Source: MPNP01 sp026709725
Lineage (GTDB): Bacteria > Pseudomonadota > Alphaproteobacteria > Rhodobacterales > Rhodobacteraceae
Direction of reading: 5' to 3'
Length of the DNA stretch: 64,000 bases
NCBI GenBank assembly: GCA_965200805.1
Contig: OZ241384.1
Location: 372,001 to 436,000 of the forward strand
Part shown: piece by piece, positions 60,918-64,000 of the stretch
Numbering within the stretch: position 1 is the first letter of the stretch
Layout of the letters: each line of letters begins with the position of its first letter
Position numbers and translations under genes: made by a program
The notes under the pieces: generated by a model
Told to the model about the DNA's origin: nothing
Seen by the model: the letters and a program-made list of their open reading frames with translations, nothing else
Database searches by the model: none

Positions 60918-61664
60918 GTGAGTGTAGCTGCTGCGCCCAAGGCGCGATACCGCCAGATCGCTCTGGCTCTTGAAGCAGATATTCTGTCCGGGCACCTGAA
61001 AGCAGGCGATCAGATTCCATCGGAAAGAACAATGGCTGATGAGATGGGAATCAGCCGGATGACTGCCCGCAAAGCGTTGCAGGAGTTGACAGGCCGCGGG
61101 ATGCTGAAAACGCTCATCGGTCATGGAACATTTGTCAGCACGCCTGCGATCCAGCAGGAGTTGACCGCGCTCTCGGGCTTTACCCAGGATATGGAGCGGC
61201 TGGGTCGCACCACGACGAGCATCCTTGTCAATGCCGAGCACGGTACCCCGAGTGCCGAAGCTGCCAAGGCACTGGAGCTCCTGCGCCATCACTCGGTTTA
61301 CAAACTGGCCCGGGTCCGTCTCGCCGATGGGATGCCTGTGGCATTTGAATGTGCGGAAATCGATGCCAAACGGACCCCCGACCTCTTCAGCAAGGCTGAT
61401 TTCACAACTGCTTCGCTCTATATGAGTCTGGAAAAATACTTCGGAATCATCCCGACATCCGCAGAGCAGACAGTTGCAGCGGATCTCGCAGATCCAGCAA
61501 CTGCGCTGAGGCTGAAACTTGATCCCGGGGCGGCGGTTCTGCGGCAAACCCGCTTGACGCGCGATGCCGGGGGGCGTCCGTTCGAGTTCGTCCAGTCGAC
61601 TTACCGGGGCGACGCTTTTGTTATGAAAGTTCAGCAGGTCATTACCGGAAAGAACAGCCAATGA
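60918..61664 (+). CDS. GntR-family transcriptional regulator, HutC subfamily
   Basis: A 248-residue repressor with a GntR winged helix (ILSGHLKAGDQIPSERTMAD, MSRMTARKAL region near 35-70) and a C-terminal UTRA effector domain (about 90-245). UTRA domains sense sugar phosphates, amino acids or similar. Start: GTG at 60918 with GGAG five bases upstream; GTG at 60912 is an alternative. It overlaps the SIS gene (ATGA) and lies behind two operator-like sites, so it probably regulates itself and the whole operon. Confidence 0.92.
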   Translation: MSVAAAPKARYRQIALALEADILSGHLKAGDQIPSERTMADEMGISRMTARKALQELTGRGMLKTLIGHGTFVSTPAIQQELTALSGFTQDMERLGRTTTSILVNAEHGTPSAEAAKALELLRHHSVYKLARVRLADGMPVAFECAEIDAKRTPDLFSKADFTTASLYMSLEKYFGIIPTSAEQTVAADLADPATALRLKLDPGAAVLRQTRLTRDAGGRPFEFVQSTYRGDAFVMKVQQVITGKNSQ

Positions 61665-62389
61665 ACGTGATTGCTGATGCGTATCTTGACACAATCTGTA
61701 TGCGTCTGAAAGCTCTCAGATCGGATGCCGCCGAGTCAATTGCTGCCGCGGTGAATGCCCTCGTCACAACAGCGCAGAATGATGGTCTCGCATATGTGTT
61801 TGGCACCGGGCACTCCCACATGCTTGCCGAGGAAGTGCACTATCGTGCAGGTGGACTTGCTTTCGCCGTTCCAATCCTGGACCCGGTCACCATGCTGCAT
61901 GAAGGTGCAATTGCATCCACGATGAGCGAACGCACGCCCGGCATTGTTGAACCTATTTTCGACCGATATCCGATCGCCGCCAAGGACACACTTTTCGTCA
62001 TATCCAATTCGGGCACAAATGCCGCACCGCTTGAAGCTGCGCATATCGGACGGAAAATCGGCTGCACAGTGATCGCCGTCACCTCAGTCGCCTACTCCAC
62101 AGCCTCCGCTGGCGGGCGCGAAAAACTGGCTGACATTGCCGACATTGTCATCGATAACGGCATACCTCCCGGTGATGCCATCATTGAAATGCCAGATACA
62201 GGACTTAAGACCGGTCCTGCATCGACCGTGATCGGGGCAGCTGTCATCAATGCCATATTTGCTCAAGTTGCCTACCGTCTCGCAGAGGAGGGCAATCCAC
62301 CTGTCTTCCTGAGTGCCAATATGCCGGGCGCACAGGAAAGCAACAGGGCACTGGTCGAGCGTTTCAAAGCGCGAAACCGGCACCTGTAG
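61661..62389 (+). CDS. SIS-domain sugar isomerase-like protein (UPF0309 family)
   Basis: A 242-residue SIS-domain protein. Phosphosugar-binding motifs: VFGTGHSHMLAEEVHYRAGG and VISNSGTNAAPLEAA. SIS proteins isomerise or bind phosphosugars such as amino-sugar phosphates; UPF0309 members lack a defined reaction. Its ATG overlaps the regulator stop. A sugar ABC transporter follows, so it likely acts on the imported sugar after phosphorylation. Confidence 0.88.
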   Translation: MNVIADAYLDTICMRLKALRSDAAESIAAAVNALVTTAQNDGLAYVFGTGHSHMLAEEVHYRAGGLAFAVPILDPVTMLHEGAIASTMSERTPGIVEPIFDRYPIAAKDTLFVISNSGTNAAPLEAAHIGRKIGCTVIAVTSVAYSTASAGGREKLADIADIVIDNGIPPGDAIIEMPDTGLKTGPASTVIGAAVINAIFAQVAYRLAEEGNPPVFLSANMPGAQESNRALVERFKARNRHL

Positions 62390-62418
62390 ATCCAAAAATC
62401 ACAAATGGAGGACATGAT

Positions 62419-63699
62419 ATGAAAATGATGATTGGGACACTGATCACCGGATTGCTGCTGGCTTTACCTGTCCAGGCGATCTCGGAAACCGTCAGAATCA
62501 CATTGTGGCATATGGAACAGCCACCACATCGGGTTGAACGCATTCAAACGCTGATTGATGAATTCAACGCTGCCAATCCAGACATCGTCGTCAACCAGGA
62601 ACCGCAGAACTGGGGTGAAATCTATGCCAAGGCACCAGCGGCAATTGCCGCTGGTGCTGGCCCGGATATGCTGTTTGCGATTCCGGACTTCGCTCCAATC
62701 CTGAAAGACATCGGTGCATTGACATCAGTACAGGCATTCGTTGAGGACCTTGATGCAGAGCATGATTTCGTTGACAGTTCTGTGGAAGCCTACAGCTATG
62801 ATGGCGGCGTTTGGGCTGTTCCGCTCTACAACATGACACTGAATCTCTGGTACCGCAAGAGTGTGTTTGAAGAAGCCGGTCTTGACGTCCCCGCCAGTTG
62901 GGACGAGTGGCGCGCAGCTGCTGAGGCGCTGACTGCAGATGGTCGCTTCGGTATGGGCCTGCCTGCCAACCGTCAACTCTACACGGATCAAACGGTTTAT
63001 TCAGTTATGGTCAATGGCGGTGCATCCGAGATCTACAATGAAGACGGCTCACTGCGCTTCAACAATCCGGAAACGGTTGCGGCGTACGACTTCTATAACT
63101 CCATGATGGCGTTTTCGCCGCCAGATGCCACATCCTGGACCTGGGGTGAAGCTGAAGCCTGCTTTGCATCAGGCAGCTGCGGCATGATCATGCAATTCAC
63201 CGTCATATCAACATATGAGAACCAGGCTGAGGGCGATGCTGCCGATCTCGGAGTCGCCGCAATTCCGACACGCGATGGTTCGGGCGACAACGCCACGATT
63301 GCATATGCCAATGCTGTGATGCTGCTCTCAGAGGAAAATGCCGAACGTGAAGCATCCCGGAAGTTTATCAGATTCCTGTTGCAGCCGGAGAACTACGGTC
63401 GATTCCTGAACATGGAACCGGGACTGTTCATGCCGGTGACCGCAACAGGATCGACCGCCAACTCATTCTGGAACGATCCGGTTGTTCAGGAGTATCGCGA
63501 GCAGATCGAGACTGTCATCACCAATGGTCAAAACGGCAGACTCTTCGGCTTTACGTCCGGGCGTGTCTTCCCGGCAATTGCATCCATCTCGGCACAAAAC
63601 GTCCTCGCTGAAACGCTGCAAAGCATCGTCGTCAGCGGCATGATGCCCGCCGATGCAGTTGTGAGTGGGCAGACCCGGATGGAAAGCCTGTCACGCTGA
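62419..63699 (+). CDS. Sugar ABC transporter binding protein (family 1, MalE/UgpB-like)
   Basis: A 426-residue periplasmic binding protein. Signal peptide at 1-22 (cleavage near VQA-ISET), then VRITLWHMEQPPHRVERI and GPDMLFAIPDFAPIL, typical of carbohydrate-binding family 1 proteins. GGAGG lies seven bases before the ATG. Sits between the SIS gene and the permease; ligand unknown, possibly an amino sugar or oligosaccharide. Confidence 0.92.
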   Translation: MKMMIGTLITGLLLALPVQAISETVRITLWHMEQPPHRVERIQTLIDEFNAANPDIVVNQEPQNWGEIYAKAPAAIAAGAGPDMLFAIPDFAPILKDIGALTSVQAFVEDLDAEHDFVDSSVEAYSYDGGVWAVPLYNMTLNLWYRKSVFEEAGLDVPASWDEWRAAAEALTADGRFGMGLPANRQLYTDQTVYSVMVNGGASEIYNEDGSLRFNNPETVAAYDFYNSMMAFSPPDATSWTWGEAEACFASGSCGMIMQFTVISTYENQAEGDAADLGVAAIPTRDGSGDNATIAYANAVMLLSEENAEREASRKFIRFLLQPENYGRFLNMEPGLFMPVTATGSTANSFWNDPVVQEYREQIETVITNGQNGRLFGFTSGRVFPAIASISAQNVLAETLQSIVVSGMMPADAVVSGQTRMESLSR

Positions 63700-63718
63700 A
63701 ACCCGGACAGACGCTGCG

Positions 63719-64000
63719 GTGCACCGATCGATTCCTGCTGCCGCATTCGTTGCTCCGGCACTCCTGTTCCTAGCGGCCACGCTGGCGTGGCCGCTGGTTT
63801 CCGCGTTTTTCCTTAGCCTGCAAAATGTTCGCAGCGTCGGCACAAGCGGTGATTGGGTGGGGTTTGAGAACTACCGATTTATCCTCAGCTCTGCGACCTT
63901 TTGGGAGTCAGCGGGCCTCAGCCTCGTTTGGGTCCTTGCCAATGCTGTCCTGCAGACTGTCCTTGCACTGGTCGCGGCCCTGATCCTGCATCAAAGGTTC
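63719..64000 (+). CDS. Sugar ABC transporter permease, MalF/UgpA-like, partial
   Basis: The first 94 codons of a permease cut by the right edge. Start GTG 63719 (VHRSIPAAAFVAPALLFLAA), a first membrane segment LAWPLVSAFFLSLQN, then WVGFENYRFIL, the GLxNY-type motif of MalF-type permeases, and a second membrane segment. Second permease and ATPase genes presumably follow. Confidence 0.85.
   Translation, partial: MHRSIPAAAFVAPALLFLAATLAWPLVSAFFLSLQNVRSVGTSGDWVGFENYRFILSSATFWESAGLSLVWVLANAVLQTVLALVAALILHQRF

Overview
The window looks like a piece of an alphaproteobacterial chromosome with moderately high GC. The grounds are the ubiK / lgt / midA-like / pgeF neighbourhood, groES-groEL behind a CIRCE element, a TIGR01459-type HAD gene followed by ribF, a ybjN-proC-csaA block, and many ABC transporters whose periplasmic binding proteins carry signal peptides. 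No rRNA, tRNA or CRISPR array was found. Ankyrin proteins, decayed genes, dispersed repeats and fragmentary defence genes suggest a genome shaped by mobile elements, possibly host-associated; that last point is inference.

Layout. 0-1.5 kb: end of a branched-chain amino acid type ABC operon (minus). 1.8-3.4 kb: an AAA ATPase with an ankyrin-like tail. 3.7-10.1 kb: metabolic genes (acyl-CoA dehydrogenase, class III aminotransferase, nitroreductase), a Bcr/CflA-type efflux pump and aspS. 10.7 kb: a small membrane protein with exact 11-residue repeats. 11.6-14.7 kb: a TauABC-like importer whose permease carries an extra periplasmic domain. 14.7-19.2 kb: accessory DNA with repeats, a TIR-bounded element, a GIY-YIG-like and a PIN-like gene. 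19.2-26.1 kb: a six-gene operon joining an AfuABC-like importer to an inositol-monophosphatase-family enzyme, IolE and an IolG-like dehydrogenase. 27-28 kb: two broken DUF262 genes. 28.4-34.8 kb: cyclopropane fatty acid synthase-like protein, the ybjN-proC-csaA-hydroxyacid dehydrogenase operon, an ankyrin protein and ubiK. 36-41 kb: lgt, midA-like gene, pgeF, an M24 pseudo-peptidase and trxB. 41.5-44 kb: Uma2, a TIR element and a broken Clp-like serine protease gene. 44.1-52 kb: groEL-groES, Mn pyrophosphatase, HAD, ribF, YcgN-like, threonine aldolase and a SAF-domain oxidoreductase. 52.3-55 kb: Fic protein and FGGY kinase. 55.6-59.8 kb: a defence/mobile patch with a dead serine recombinase, a one-chain restriction-modification fusion, and remnants of an MBL / receiver / kinase operon. 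60.9-64 kb: the start of a GntR-controlled sugar isomerase and sugar ABC transporter operon that runs off the window.

The most interesting system is the 19.2-26.1 kb operon. Five of its genes are joined by stop/start overlaps. Its content predicts uptake of a phosphorylated inositol (or similar cyclitol or sugar phosphate), dephosphorylation inside the cell and entry into inositol catabolism. Second is the single-polypeptide adenine methyltransferase / BsuBI-PstI-type endonuclease. Third is a multi-copy dispersed repeat family (six copies of the core in 64 kb), often with a second module, together with short elements bounded by related inverted repeats that sit next to truncated genes.
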